Of a stretch of 64,000 nucleotides of DNA, positions 52,530-63,859 are shown in pieces (position 1 is the stretch's first letter; every line of letters begins with the position of its first letter). Origin of the DNA: Castor canadensis. Lineage: Eukaryota > Chordata > Mammalia > Rodentia > Castoridae. Position numbers and translations under genes: made by a program. Where the stretch lies: the NCBI RefSeq assembly GCF_047511655.1, contig NC_133401.1, forward strand, positions 11,936,001-12,000,000, read 5' to 3'. A model generated the notes under the pieces. It was not told the DNA's origin. It ran no database searches and saw only the letters and a program-made list of their open reading frames with translations.

Positions 52530-53105
52530 ACTGGGTATGGTAGCGAATGCCTGTAATCCCAATACTCAGAAGGCAGAGACAGGAGGATTGAGAGTCTCAG
52601 TCTAGCCTGGATTACATAGTGAGACCCTCTCTCTCTCAAAAAAGGGAAATGTTAATTAATGATACACAGATTGGAGTTTTTAGAAGATAATTTGATGCTT
52701 GCAATTTACTTGACTAAAACAAAAAAAAACTGAGCTAGGTAGAAATGTCATAGAACAATGTAGCAAAAGGTCTGTGGGAGAATCCAGGACAAGGAGTGGG
52801 CATTCCCTGAATAATTGCCCCAACTCTGCTGCCTGTGTGAAAATGGCCATAAGAAAGAGTTGGGCGCCAGTGTCTCATGCTAGTAATCAATCCTAGCTAC
52901 CTGGGAGGCTGAGATCAGGATAACTGTGGTTCCAGACCAGTCTGGGCAAATAGTTCAAGAGACACCCCCCCCCGCCCCCCCACCCACACTGCCCATCTCC
53001 AAAATAACCAGAGCAAAATGAACTGGAGGTGTGGTTCAGAGCAGTAGAGCACCTGCTTTGCAAGTGCAAAGTCCTGAGTTCAAGCCCTAGTCCCACAAAA
53101 ACAAA
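52530..53105 (+). mobile_element. B1 and composite SINE with unique DNA between
   Basis: B1 52530-52645; composite 52860-53105, with a C-rich run at 52964-52984. 52650-52855 is unique. Confidence 0.8.
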
Positions 53106-53484
53106 AATATAAAGATGCCTTTTCTTTCCTTGTGAAGGGAAGGCAGCAGGCAAAGGCTAGTGGAAGAGGCCAGAGTCGGGAGGAGGGTCTCTGTGTGCTC
53201 TTAGTATCTGCTTTCAGATGTGGGGAATTCCCAGGGTCCCAGTCTGTTGGCTTCAGGTTACCTCCGGGGGGCCCCCCACCCAGGCCAGCCCCAGCCCTTC
53301 CCTCCCCCCTCAGCTACACATCTGGTACTGAAGTCAACAGCCAGGGTGGGTGGTAACCAACCATGTTTTTCAGCTCCCGCCTGGCCTCAGGGGAGGGGTG
53401 GACTCCCCTATCCCCACCTCTTACTCACTATGACAGACATGGTCACACAGGCACACAAGGCCGCCCTGCCCTGGGCGAGACCAG

Positions 53485-54616
53485 GGGCCAGGAACAAACT
53501 TTTATTGCAAAACAGGGACCTTTAAGTCACAGGAGGTCAGATCGGGTCTCTTCCCTGATACTGGAGGTTGGAACCTAGCTGCTACTTGGTCACAGCCCCT
53601 TCCACGGGGTCTAAAGGGGACTCTGATGTATGCTAAGGGCCATGGGTCAGCATGTATGTGTGTGTGTGGGGAACAGGGGCCCTATCAACATGGTTATGTA
53701 AGCAGGGATAGGTGTTCCTGTGGTCTGAGAGTCTGTGTGAAGCTGGGTGTGGTGGCACAGGAAGCTGAGGCAGAAAGGATTGCAAGTTCAAGACCAGCCT
53801 GGGCTACATAGCTAGACTGTCTCAGAACAAAACAAAACAAAACCACACACCAAGGTTTGTGTGTGCAATTGCAGGCCTGGAAGTATTATCTTTGGGAAAT
53901 TCGTTTAAGAGGGTGCTTGACAGACAAAGGGACAGAGGAGGCTGGGGACTGTGCCTCTGTGGCAGTGATGTCCCTTGGTGGGAAGCTCCTTGGGGGAGCT
54001 GGCTGTGTGAATTAGTGGTCTGGGGCATTGGATGACAGTGCTTAGGTACATGGATGGTGGTGAGGTCATGCACGGGAGTAGACAAGGATGCCTCCATGTG
54101 TCATGACTTTAGTGGGAGCATGCTGTTCTCAGGCATCCAGAGATGGAGGCTGAGTGACATGGATGAACATGATGAGCTGTTTGTGTGGTTGTGAGTGGTA
54201 CCTGGACTCCTGCAAATGGCTTGTGAGCACAGGGAACTGTGTGGTGTAGTTTGGCGGTGGATTATCTGGGCATACACTTGTGATTCCAGACAGAGTACAT
54301 TTATACTGTAGGAAGGTTATGCAGCTGCGTGTGGTGGTGTACGCCTGTAATCTCAGGGAGATTGAGTTTGGGGAGAGTGAGCTTGGGTACATACAGATAC
54401 CCTGTCTCAAACAAAATAAAACAACAATAACCCAACAGCTTGTGCATCAGTTGTCTTGTGGTGGCATATGGTGTGTGGCTGTGGATGCTGACAGCTGTGC
54501 CAGTCAAATGTCTGTGTGACAAACTCTACAAAACAGCTGCAGGTACATGAATGTGGCCCTTGAGGCTGGAAGAATCATTCCAGGCTGACTGCCACCTCCC
54601 CAAGCACCCGCATTCA
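53485..54616 (-). other. CYP2S1: CYP2S1 3' untranslated region
   Basis: About 1.1 kb from the stop codon to just past AATAAA. It contains antisense B1-type SINEs at 53738-53850 and about 54326-54425. Confidence 0.75.
53501..53506 (-). terminator. CYP2S1: CYP2S1 poly(A) signal AATAAA
   Basis: The transcript reads GCAATAAAAG followed by a GT-rich 'tttgttcctgg'. It is the only canonical hexamer noticed after the CYP2S1 stop. Confidence 0.75.
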
Positions 54617-54822
54617 TCAGGTCTGCACAGTGGGGTGGAGGTCAGCTGGCTGGACCTGCAGCTGGAAGGCTGGAGGGATGTTGAAAAGACCACTGACAGC
54701 TGGGTGGAGGCTCAGAGCATCTGGTGGGCACGGGCTCTCCAAGGAGAAGGCCTGCAGGATGGCAGTGAAGAAGAGGAAGAGCTCCGCTCGCACCAGGCCC
54801 TCTCCAAGGCAGACGCGCTTAC
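54617..54822 (-). CDS. CYP2S1: CYP2S1 exon 9 (heme-binding loop, C-terminus)
   Basis: Acceptor AG at 54823-54824. Encodes [19 protein letters not shown], then [19 protein letters not shown], ending LHPTVQT and stop at 54619-54617. The acceptor is followed directly by GTAAGC. Confidence 0.96.
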
Positions 54823-55304
54823 CTGGCAAGAAGGAGACAGACTGAGCCAGCCACCCCAGGCCTACAGCGGGAGCCACCTGTGTGTCCTGGGGTGTGGGGA
54901 GCATGCCTGCAGCTGGCACCCACAGCCAGTGTTAGCCAGGGTCCACTAGTCACACCGGAGGCCTGGCAGATACCTAAGGAGAAGGGCAGGAACGCCTCAT
55001 GTTTCCTGAGCCTTTCATCAGCATCCAGGAAGCGGTCTGGGTCGAATTCCTCTGGCTGCTTGAAGACTTCAGGGTCATGCAGGACAGAGCCCAGGAGAGG
55101 GAAGATCTCGGTGCCCTGTGGGGACATAATGATAACTGCAAATCCTTTGCTACCTCAGACTACTTGGTGCTGAGTATGGAATACAAGTCTGGAGTACCAG
55201 GGACACCAGTTTATAAAATCCAACAAAGAGTTCAGTGTTTGCTATGGGTGTTCACATATATTACCTCATCTGGAACAGGTACCTGTAGTACACATACGTG
55301 CATG

Positions 55305-55335
<31 letters not shown>

Positions 55336-58300
55336 CTTGAATCTTTTCAACAATCCTAAGAAGCTTGGGAGACAGGTATGAAATTTAGAGTTCCCATTTT
55401 AAAGATGGGGAAGCCAGGCCCGGTGGTGCACATCTGTAATTCCAGTCCTCAGGAGTCTGAGGCAGGAGGCCAGTCTGGGCTACATAGTGAGACCCTGTCT
55501 CAAAAAAGATGGGGAAACTGAGGTCCCCAACTTAAGCAGTTGTGCACCACAACTATTCCAAGAGCTTGGCAATTTTGAACTGTTTCTGTGATTTGGCTGT
55601 GGCTGTCTTAAGCCACTTCTCTGTGGAATCTCAGAGTCCAGCTTTTTGCAGCTGTGGTCTTTGAAGTGGTGAAGGCAAGGGTGGATGGGAAGAGCTGTCT
55701 GTGAAGACACCCTTCCTGCCCAGGTTTGGGAAGAGTAGCCGTCATTTGGGACAGATTGGAGTTCCCATATTCTTGGAGTTGCGTGGTACAGGATGAGGGG
55801 TGAGACTGGCTAATAGGATCTGAGTTGGGAGGATGAGGAGGCTCCAGGAAAAGACAGGGCCAGACCGCTGCTGTTAAAATAAGAGAAAAACCAGATACTG
55901 GTGGTTGGAGCATAGGTTTTGGGTTCAAATCACGCTTGTAGGCTAGGTGGCCTTGGGAAATCTAACCTTGCAAGCTCTCAGTTTCTTCATCTGTGAAATG
56001 GGCACAATGATTGTATAGGGATGAAAAGAGATAATACACAGGGAAAAGAGAATAATGCACAGGGCAGGTCCTCCAGGATGGACATCTCTGATTTTCGTTA
56101 TCGTTACATTGCTGATGTACACAGAACGCTCCCACCAAGCGCTGACTTGGTGTTTCACAAGCACTGTCTTCCAACTCCAAGTCAATACTATTATTGTTCC
56201 CGGTTTAGAAGAGGGGTGTATTGAGTCTTGGAGGATGAAGTGTTTTGCTCAAGGTCCCAGCTAGGAAACAACAGAGCTGGACTTTAACTTCTAACAGACA
56301 TGGATTTGATTGCAGAATGAAGTAGAGGAGGGCGGGGGTGTGGGGGGGTGGGGTGTGTGTGTGTGTGGGGGCAGGGGGAACCATCCACTTGCACTAAGCT
56401 GCTCCAGGATTTGGGATATATCGCCCCCTGGTGGTTGTGGGCCTGAATTGCTCTCCAGAGAAGTAGGGACCTAGACAGGTGGGGAGGAAAATACAGGGAG
56501 GGAGAGAGGAAAAGGGAGAGGGAGAGGGAGTCTCTGTGTCTGCAGCAGGGGGTGACAGACAGAAAGGCAGACAAACACACATTAAGATCAAGAAGAAGTC
56601 AGAGATACCAACTGGCCTAGCAAGTGACTCAGGCTTGGAGGCAGAGACAGCCTCTGGGCCCTAGTAGTCCACACACCCACCTGGGGCAGGGTGTACCCTC
56701 GGAAGCAAGTGGTCCTAGTGAGGACACGGGGCATCCCCATGGGCACCAGTGCGAGCAGCCGCTGTGTCTCATGCAGAACGGCGTCGGTGTAAGGGAGGCG
56801 GGCACGGTCCCCCAGGCTTGGTGACCGGCCAGCCAGCTCCCTTGTCAGCTCCTCCTGCACACGCTCTGCAATCGAGAGGAGGGCTGGATGTCAGTCCAGA
56901 GTGGGGTGGAGCTCTGTGATTTTCCTCTCAGAAGCTCCATCTTCTTGGATAGCAGTAGTTTGGGGTGAGGCTGCTAGAGAGGAGGGGCAACCTTGCCTTT
57001 GCTGAGTCTGGGGTGCACACACCTGTGTGCTGGGTACTCTATTTATCCTCTGGCAATTCTCCTAGCAAGGCTGGGAAGTTATTTCCTTGTTGAGAAAACT
57101 GAGGCCTAAGTCACTTACCTGAAGTCACAGCTGATTCCACAAATACCACCAAATCTCAGCCTCCCTCACTGGCCTGAATGCATTTAACCCAGCGGCAGAC
57201 CTGGAAACACTGGAGTTGACTGGGGCTCCATCTCAGCCCTGTCTATATGACTCACACACCCTCCCTTATCATACAGTTCTGGGCATTGGTTCTGGCCTGT
57301 GCTCTGATGACCGCCCCCCCCCCCCCCCGTTTTTTTTGAGACAGAATCTTGCTATGTAGACCAGGCTGGCTTCAAACTTGTGATCCTTTCCCTCGACCAC
57401 CCAAGTGCACCACCACATCTTGGTTGATGACTTCATTTATTTATTTTTTGGTGGGACTGGGGTTTGAACTCAGGGCTTCGTACTTGCAAAGCAGGTGCTC
57501 TGCCTTTTGAGTCACACCTCCAGTCTGTTTTGCTTTGATTATTTTGGAGATGGAGACTCGAGAAGTATTTGCCCAGATTGGCCTCAAACCAAGATCCTCA
57601 TGATCTCAGCCTCCCAAGTAGCTAGAATTACAGCTTGACTGATTCTAATTTTTCCCTTTTTTATTTTGCAGTATTGGGGTTTGAATTCAGGGCCTACACC
57701 TTGAGCCACTCCACCAGCTCTTTTTTGTGAAGGGTTTTTTTTGAGATAGGATCTTGGGAACTATTTGCCTGGGCTGGCTTCACACCATGATTTTCCTGAT
57801 CTCTGTCTTCTGAATGCTAGGATTACAGGCATGCATCACTGGTGCCCGGCACTGGTTTATGGGAAAGGGATAGCAGCTGCTTCTTTTTCTTTTCTTTCTT
57901 ATTTTGGTGGCACTGTGGTGTGAACTCAGGGTCTCACGCTTGCTAGGCAGGCACTCAACTACTTGAGTCACTCTGCCAGCCCTATTTGGTGATGGGTTTT
58001 TCAAGATAGGGTCTTGAGAACTATTTGCCTGGGCTGGCTTCAAACTGTGATCTTCCTGATTGCTGTCTCCTGAGTAGGTAGGGTTATAGGCGTGAGCTAC
58101 TTGCGCTCAGCTCTTTTCTGACAGAGTCTTACTATGTAGCCCAAGTTGGGTTTCAAACTTGCTTCCCTGGTTGCTGGGATTACAGGTATGAGCCACCATG
58201 CCTGGCTATAATTCACTTCTTCAGTACAGCTCAAAAACGTACATTTGAGGAACTCCAGTGGTACAATTGATTAGTGCATGGTACTTCTATAAAAATGCAG

Positions 58301-61300
58301 ATTTGATCCTGCCCGCTCCCAATCAAGGTTGTTCCATGGCTTCCATGGCTGAGGATAAGGCACACAATATACTACCCAGGTGACAAGGCCCTGCAGACAT
58401 CTCCCACCTTGCCTCTCGCTGGACCTCATATTGCAACCAGGAGCCCCTTAGCCTCTTGTGGCTGACACCGTGAGTGCTGTGCTGTCCCTAGGCTATGGCT
58501 CAGCCTGCTGGCTCCACTTGCGCATTCTGCCTGCTCAAACCCTCACTCTGTTCCCAGGGCCTGGCTGGTGGAAAAAGCTCTTACTTTGGACCTGAGGATA
58601 TTTCAGCAGGAGTAGGAGGGCATAGCGGATGGTGGCGCTGATGGTCACTGTCCCAGCAAACAGCAGATAAGTGACCGTCATTAGCAGGTTCTTCTCAGTG
58701 AATTCTGTGTTTGGGTCTTGTTCCTCCTGAGAAAAACCAGGCAGAGGATTCAGAGAACACAGGCTGTGGGATGTAGAAGTCCAGGGGTACAGCACAGAAA
58801 ATTAAAGGTCTGTCAAGGAGTTTAAATAAATGTTGGGGAAATGTTGCAAAGTGAGCTCCTGATGTAAGTTCACTCTAGTTGAAAAGTTTTAAAAAATGAA
58901 AGAGAATGGCTTTTATCAAAATCACAGAAAATAAGCTGAATGTGGTGGTACATTCCTATAATCCCAGCACTCTAGGAGGCAGAGGCAGGGATTATGAGTT
59001 TGAGGCCAGCCTTGGCTACATAGTGAGACCCTGTCTCAAAACAAAACACACAAAACAACACTAACACAATAAAGCACAGAAAACAGTTGGCAAAGAAGTA
59101 GAGAAACCACAACGCTTTTATACCATGGATGGAACTGTAAAATGATATAACTGCCATGGAAACAGTATGGAAGTGGTTGTGGATGTAGCACAGGGGTAGA
59201 GTGCCTGCCCTGCATGTAGAAGGTCCTGGGTTCAATTCCCCAGCACTGCAAACAGACAAACAAAACCAGTACGGCAGTTCTTCAAAAAATTAAAAATATA
59301 ATTACCACATGGTTCAGCAGTTCATTCGGCACACCCAGACGAATTTAAAGCAGGAACACAAAAGATACTTTATCCTCATGTTCATTACAGAATTACTCAC
59401 AGTGGCCAAGAGGTAGAAGCAACCCTTGTGTCCACTGATGGATGAATGGATACACAGAACGTGATACACACCAGGCTGGTGGAGAGGTTCAAGTGATTGA
59501 GTGCCTGCCTAGCAAGCACAAAGTCCTGAGCTCAAACCCAGTACCGCCAACAAAGGGAAGAATGTGGCATGCAAATACCACAGAATACTATTCAGGCTTC
59601 AAAAAGGAAATCCTACCACGTGCTACAACATGGATGAGCGTTGAGGACGTTATGCTAAGTGAAAGAAGCCAGTCACAAAAGCACAATATAATACTGTACA
59701 TGATTCTACTTATATGAGGTACCTAGCATAGTCAATTCAAAGTGACAGAGAGGAGAAAGGTGGCTGCCAAGGGCTGGGGAGAGGTAGAAATGGGGAGTTA
59801 TGTAGTGGGAACCAAGACTCAGTTTTGCAAGATAAAGAGTGCAGGTGCTAGTAGCTCCGCCTATAATCTTAGCTACTAAGGAGGCTGAGATCAGGAGGAT
59901 TGCAGTTCAAGGCTAGTCTAGGCAAACAGTTCTCAAGAGCCCATCTCCAAAATAACCAGAGCAAAATGGACAGGAGGCATGGCTCAAGCAGTAGAGTGCC
60001 TGCTTTGCAAGTGTAAAGTCCTGAGTTCAAACTCCAGTCCCACCAAAAATAAATAAATAAATAAAAAGTTTCGGAGACTGGTTATAGAACAGGTGAATAA
60101 GCTTAACACTACTGAGCTGTATGCTTAAAAATGGCAAAGATGGTAATTTTGTGTGTATTTAATTACAATTAAAATTTTATGGGATTGGGATTATAGCTCA
60201 GTAGTAGAGCGTGAGCTCAGCATTCATGAGGCTCTGAGTTTGATCCACAAAAAAGAAAGTTTTTAAAAAAATGGCTTTTCCTCTTTGGTGCTAGGCATTC
60301 AACCTAGGACTCCAAACATACTAGGCACTCTATCACTGGGCTGTACCCCTACCCTAAAAGATTTTTTTTTAAAATGAAGTGAGGTCTGGAGGTGTGGCTC
60401 AAGCAGTCTAGTGAATGCCTAACAAGTGCAAAGCCCTGAGTTCGAACCCCAGTACTACAAAAAAAAAGTGAGCTGGGCATGGTGGTACACATCTGTAATC
60501 CCAGTTTTTTGGCCAGGAGTGGGAGACAGAAGGATCAAGGTTTGAGGCCAGTCTAAGCAAAAGTTATTAAAACCCTATCTCAAAACCAAGCCAGGTATGG
60601 TGGCATATGATTATAATCCCACAATCCCATCTACTCAGGATGCAGAAGATCAAGATTCGAATCCAGCAAGGGCAAAGTTAGTGGGAGATCTTATTGGAAA
60701 AATAAACTAAAAACAGAAAAGGACTGGGGACATGACTCCCAAGTGGTACAGCACTTGCCTAGTAAGCATTAGGCTCTGAGTTTAATTCCCAGTAACTTCC
60801 CTTTTCCCCGAAAGTGAAAAGAAATGGGAGCTGGGTGAGGTGATGCACACCAGTTATCCAGTGTCCAGGAAGCTGAGGCAAGAGGACCTTGAGTTCAAGG
60901 AGAGCCTAGGCTACATAGTAAGAGGAAGAAAGGAAGGAAGGAGACAGGCCACAGGGTGGATGTGGCCCTGAATATCCCTTATAATTATCCTTTATAATTT
61001 CAAAGTTTGTACAATTCAAAACTAGTGTTGTCCTAGGAGTCACATTAATTCTATTTTTTACTTTTTGGTGGTCCTGGAATTTGAACTCAGGGCCTTGAGC
61101 TTGCCTGGTGTTTGCTTATCACTTAAGCCACACCCCAGCCTGTTTTTCCAGGCTTAGGCTGACCTGGAACTCACTATGTACTTAGCCCAGGTTGGTCTCA
61201 ATCCTCCTGAGTGCTGGGATTACAGATGTGGGTACCACACCTGACTCTAATTTTCTCATGAAATAATAAATCATTCTCATATAATTCATAAAATAGACTC

Positions 61301-62733
61301 AGTAATAAAAATTTAAATTACAAGGTTTCATAATTAAACGATTGTAATTCACATACTGTGTGGATGGGTGAGCATGCAGTGGAGTGAAGCAATCATGAGA
61401 ACTGTTGGTATAGGACACTGGGCCCAGACTGAATACAGGGCTGAGGGAGGAGAGGAGGAGACATGCAAGGAAGAAAGTGTGTACTCAAAAGCACTCCTTG
61501 AGGGGAGTAGGGGAAAGCTGTGAGAACAATGCACTGAAAGAGACAGACAGACAGGAGGGCAGATAGAGAGAAGCTGTGCACACAGATGTACAGACATACA
61601 CATGCAGACATGCAGATACAAAAAGAGACCCAGTTGAGATTCCCAGGAGGTGACAGCCAGGCCACCAGCCCCATTCAAGAGGCTGCACTCTTCCCTGCCC
61701 TTCCCCAACTCTCCCCACCTGTGCCATCTTCAGCAGGAAGGCGTCAACAACATCACGTGCAGGACCTGAGGTGTCCAGGCCTTCCCGGTGCCGCTGGACC
61801 TGCTGGATGGCGAAGGTAGCCAGGGTGCCCAGGTGGCGTTGGAGCTGGGTGTGGGGCCCCGGGAGGGGCTGCAGGAGTCGGGAGAACATCTCGTAGGTCT
61901 GTGCAGGAGGACAGCTGGTTCTCAGGGGGTTTGGTGGGAACCTTTAGGGAAGGTGGTTGGAGAGGGGTCCCAACCACTTACCTGGCCCCACGGGGAGCTG
62001 ATCCCTAGCAGGGTACCACTTGCTGCTTGGACCACAGCCTGGAACTCCTTATCCTCATAGGGGAAGCGGAGGCCAAAGATGAGGGAACAGACGACATTGG
62101 AGGTAGCCTGGGCCAGCAGCAGGGAGGGGTCAAATGGACGTCCTGAGGGGCATGGAGAACAGGGAGGAGGGCTTGCTCATGGTAGGCTGACCCATAGATG
62201 TAGAGTGAACAACGGATCCCACCAGAGACAGAAAGGCATGAAGAGACACATAGACTGACAGATGGTGCAGGTGAACAGACAAGAATATAGGGAGAGGAAG
62301 GTAGACAGGGAGAAAGATGGAAAACAGACACAGACAGGGAGAGACAGACTGACAGGGTCAGACAAACAAAGAAAAGGAGAAAAAGGAAAGCAGGAGAAAG
62401 AGAAAGAGAGATGGAGACCCAGAAAGAATGAGGTCACAGAACCAGGGACACAAGAGAGAACAGTTGTAACATACTCAGGGGACAGCAGGACAGAGACAGA
62501 GGGTGGAGGTAAATAGAGTCCCCAATCCCATCCTACAGCCCAAGGCTCCCTTCTTGCATATGGGATGCTCTTCTCCTGCTGACCTTCTGTCTTCTGGAAC
62601 GCCTCCACCACACACTGGACCTCCGCCTGGATCAGCTCCTCGCCTTCTCGCTTCCCCATACCCCCGTCCCGCAGAGCAAGCATGGTGAATTTCCTCAGCT
62701 GCCTCCATCGCTCCCCATTGGCAAAGAAGACCC
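54617..62733 (-). CDS. CYP2S1: CYP2S1 (cytochrome P450 2S1), exons 3-9, 5' part off window
   Basis: CYP2S1 is an ER-bound heme monooxygenase of the CYP2 family. It is extrahepatic and dioxin-inducible, and it acts on retinoids, eicosanoids and reduced xenobiotics. Seven exons (150, 161, 180, 142, 185, 142 and 206 coding nt) show the CYP2 length and phase pattern and yield about 387 codons plus stop. Seen in order: helix C WRQLRKF, helix [11 protein letters not shown], ExxR motif ETQR, FDPDRF, and the heme loop FSLGKRVCLG with the axial cysteine, split over exons 8 and 9. It ends LHPTVQT. Exon 7 is one codon shorter than the usual 188 nt. Exons 1-2 (membrane anchor, proline hinge) lie beyond 64000. 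All frames are open, so the gene looks functional. Confidence 0.96.
54974..55115 (-). CDS. CYP2S1: CYP2S1 exon 8
   Basis: Acceptor AG at 55116-55117, donor GTATCT from 54973. Encodes [32 protein letters not shown], and EAFLPFSL. 142 nt. Confidence 0.96.
55300..55510 (+). mobile_element. (CT)n run and B1 SINE
   Basis: CT run 55304-55335; B1 55405-55510 ('ccaggcccggtggtgcacat'). CYP2S1 intron 7. Confidence 0.8.
55925..56015 (+). mobile_element. MIR SINE
   Basis: 'ggtggccttgggaaatctaa' and 'ctcagtttcttcatctgtga'. CYP2S1 intron 7. Confidence 0.7.
56419..56437 (-). promoter_or_regulatory. Strong CTCF motif, reverse
   Basis: The minus strand reads caaCCACCAGGGGGCGata, 15 of 19 consensus positions. 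CYP2S1 intron 7, in unique sequence after a G-rich (GT) stretch at 56325-56375. Confidence 0.7.
56681..56865 (-). CDS. CYP2S1: CYP2S1 exon 7 (ExxR motif)
   Basis: Acceptor AG at 56866-56867, donor GTGGGT from 56680. Encodes [19 protein letters not shown], then [19 protein letters not shown] and FRGYTLPQ. 185 nt. Confidence 0.96.
57300..58215 (-). mobile_element. Stack of reverse SINEs in CYP2S1 intron 6
   Basis: C run 57315-57329 then B1 (57330-57425); composite 57440-57640; composite 57655-57855; composite 57900-58110; B1 58112-58208. 58210-58580 is unique or very old. Confidence 0.8.
58585..58726 (-). CDS. CYP2S1: CYP2S1 exon 6 (helix I)
   Basis: Acceptor AG at 58727-58728, donor GTAAGA from 58584. 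Encodes [37 protein letters not shown], and LKYPQVQ. 142 nt. Confidence 0.96.
58930..59262 (+). mobile_element. B1 and ID elements
   Basis: B1 58930-59050 ('gaatgtggtggtacattcct'); ID 59172-59260 ('gttgtggatgtagcacaggg', 'gggttcaattccccagcact'). Confidence 0.75.
59265..59835 (+). mobile_element. L1-type LINE fragment split by a SINE
   Basis: 'cacagtggccaagaggtaga' and 'gatggatgaatggatacaca', then after the insertion 'cacagaatactattcaggct' and 'atgctaagtgaaagaagcca'. The ID-like insertion is at 59468-59560. Confidence 0.65.
59468..59560 (+). mobile_element. ID-like (right-half) SINE inside L1 fragment
   Basis: 'caggctggtggagaggttca' and 'gagctcaaacccagtaccgc'. Confidence 0.8.
59840..60945 (+). 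mobile_element. Dense SINE cluster, CYP2S1 intron 5
   Basis: Composite 59845-60065 (+); ID 60180-60262 (+); ID 60272-60355 (-); ID-like 60385-60468 (+); left-unit pairs 60470-60720 (+); right half 60722-60805 (+); B1 60830-60945 (+). Confidence 0.75.
61055..61250 (-). mobile_element. Composite SINE, reverse
   Basis: 'ggtggtcctggaatttgaac', 'tcacttaagccacaccccag', 'gtgctgggattacagatgtg'. Confidence 0.75.
61719..61898 (-). CDS. CYP2S1: CYP2S1 exon 5
   Basis: Acceptor AG at 61899-61900, donor GTGGGG from 61718. Encodes [19 protein letters not shown], then [16 protein letters not shown]. 180 nt, as in human CYP2S1. Confidence 0.96.
61982..62142 (-). CDS. CYP2S1: CYP2S1 exon 4
   Basis: Acceptor AG at 62143-62144, donor GTAAGT from 61981. 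Encodes [37 protein letters not shown], and [10 protein letters not shown]. 161 nt. Confidence 0.96.
62225..62510 (+). repeat. ACAGAGA-rich purine tract, CYP2S1 intron 3
   Basis: Irregular 'gacagggagagacagact' type repeats, almost C/T-free in places. Confidence 0.75.
62584..62733 (-). CDS. CYP2S1: CYP2S1 exon 3 (helix C)
   Basis: Acceptor AG at 62734-62735, donor GTCAGC from 62583. Encodes [37 protein letters not shown], and AFQKTE. WRxxR contacts the heme propionate. 150 nt. Confidence 0.96.
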
Positions 62734-62867
62734 CTGTGTGGAAGGCTAGACTCAAGAAGGGACTGGTCCCTGCCTTTCAGTGAGCCACCCCCAAGGACCC
62801 TGTCCTGAGTCCACACCACCACCGTGGAATGAGGACTCAGTAGGTGCTCAATAAGTGCATAATTAAG

Positions 62868-63068
62868 CTGGACACTGATGGCTCACGCCTGTAATCCTAT
62901 CTACTTGGGAAGCAAAGATCAAGAGGATGGAAGTTCCAGGCCAGCCCAGGCAAATAGTTTAAGAGACCCTATCTTGAAAATACTCAACACAAAAAATGGC
63001 TGGTGGAGTGTCTTGCAGAGCACCTGCCTAACAAGCGTGAGGCTCTGAGTTCAAACCCCAGTGTGGGG
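62868..63068 (+). mobile_element. Composite SINE, CYP2S1 intron 2
   Basis: 'gatggctcacgcctgtaatc', 'gaccctatcttgaaaatact', 'gagttcaaaccccagtgtgg'. 63070-63670 is unique intron; no CYP2S1 exon 2 found. Confidence 0.85.
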
Positions 63069-63674
63069 GTGATCCAGGTTTCTTCTGTCCTGTGATTAAC
63101 CACCCACCCACCTTTGTATTCCCAGCTCTTTTTCCTAACATCTGCCCATCCAAGCATTTATGGAGCACCACAGGGTCCCCCGGCCCACAGTTGGGAGGCT
63201 GAACAGAGAGTGAGGAAGATGGAACTTCACTGTCTTCTTCCTGTACCCGAAGATACTGCCTCTGGTTCTCCACAGATTGCCCCCTCTGAGTTCAATGTGC
63301 CCACCTGTAGTGGCCTCCAACTTGGTGTCTCTCCTCTTCCCGTCTCAGCCCACCATCCATCCCAGGCCTATGGCCAGAGCCTGGGCCTCCCCTTCTTGTC
63401 TCTCCCAACTATCCCTTCCTCCCCATCCCATGGTCTGACCCTGTGGAGCTGGTCCCCTCCCTGAGTCACCAGCCTTCAATTCTGCCCCCTCCACAGCAAC
63501 TTTCTAACTCTGCCACAGCTCATCCCGCTTAGAATCCACAGCTTCCAGGAAAACCAGAAGTCTGTCTGCTCTGGTGTGACTCACAGGCCCTGCCTGATCA
63601 GGGTCCCACTGACTTTTAGTTTTATTAATCATCCACTAGGACTTTTCTCACTTCCTCAAAAAGGGTCAAGACCA

Positions 63675-63755
63675 TGGCTGGTGGAGTTGCTCAAGCGGTA
63701 GAGTGCCTGCCTAGCAAGTGTGAAGCTGAGTTGAAACCCCAGGGCCATCAAAGAA
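63675..63755 (+). mobile_element. ID-like (right-half) SINE
   Basis: 'ggctggtggagttgctcaag' and 'gagttgaaaccccagggcca'. Confidence 0.75.
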
Positions 63756-63859
63756 AAAGGGTCAAGACCTAAGACCTCACCCCTTTCTACTACCTTGGCC
63801 TCTGCTGGTCCCTCTGCCTCCATCACCCTCATACCCCCCTGCCCTGGGCTATGATGAAT

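Noticed and set aside
63028-63273. 81-codon minus frame as CYP2S1 exon 2
   Set aside because: No P450 sequence such as the expected 'KKYGPVF' region, and part of it is SINE. Exon 2 must lie right of the window.
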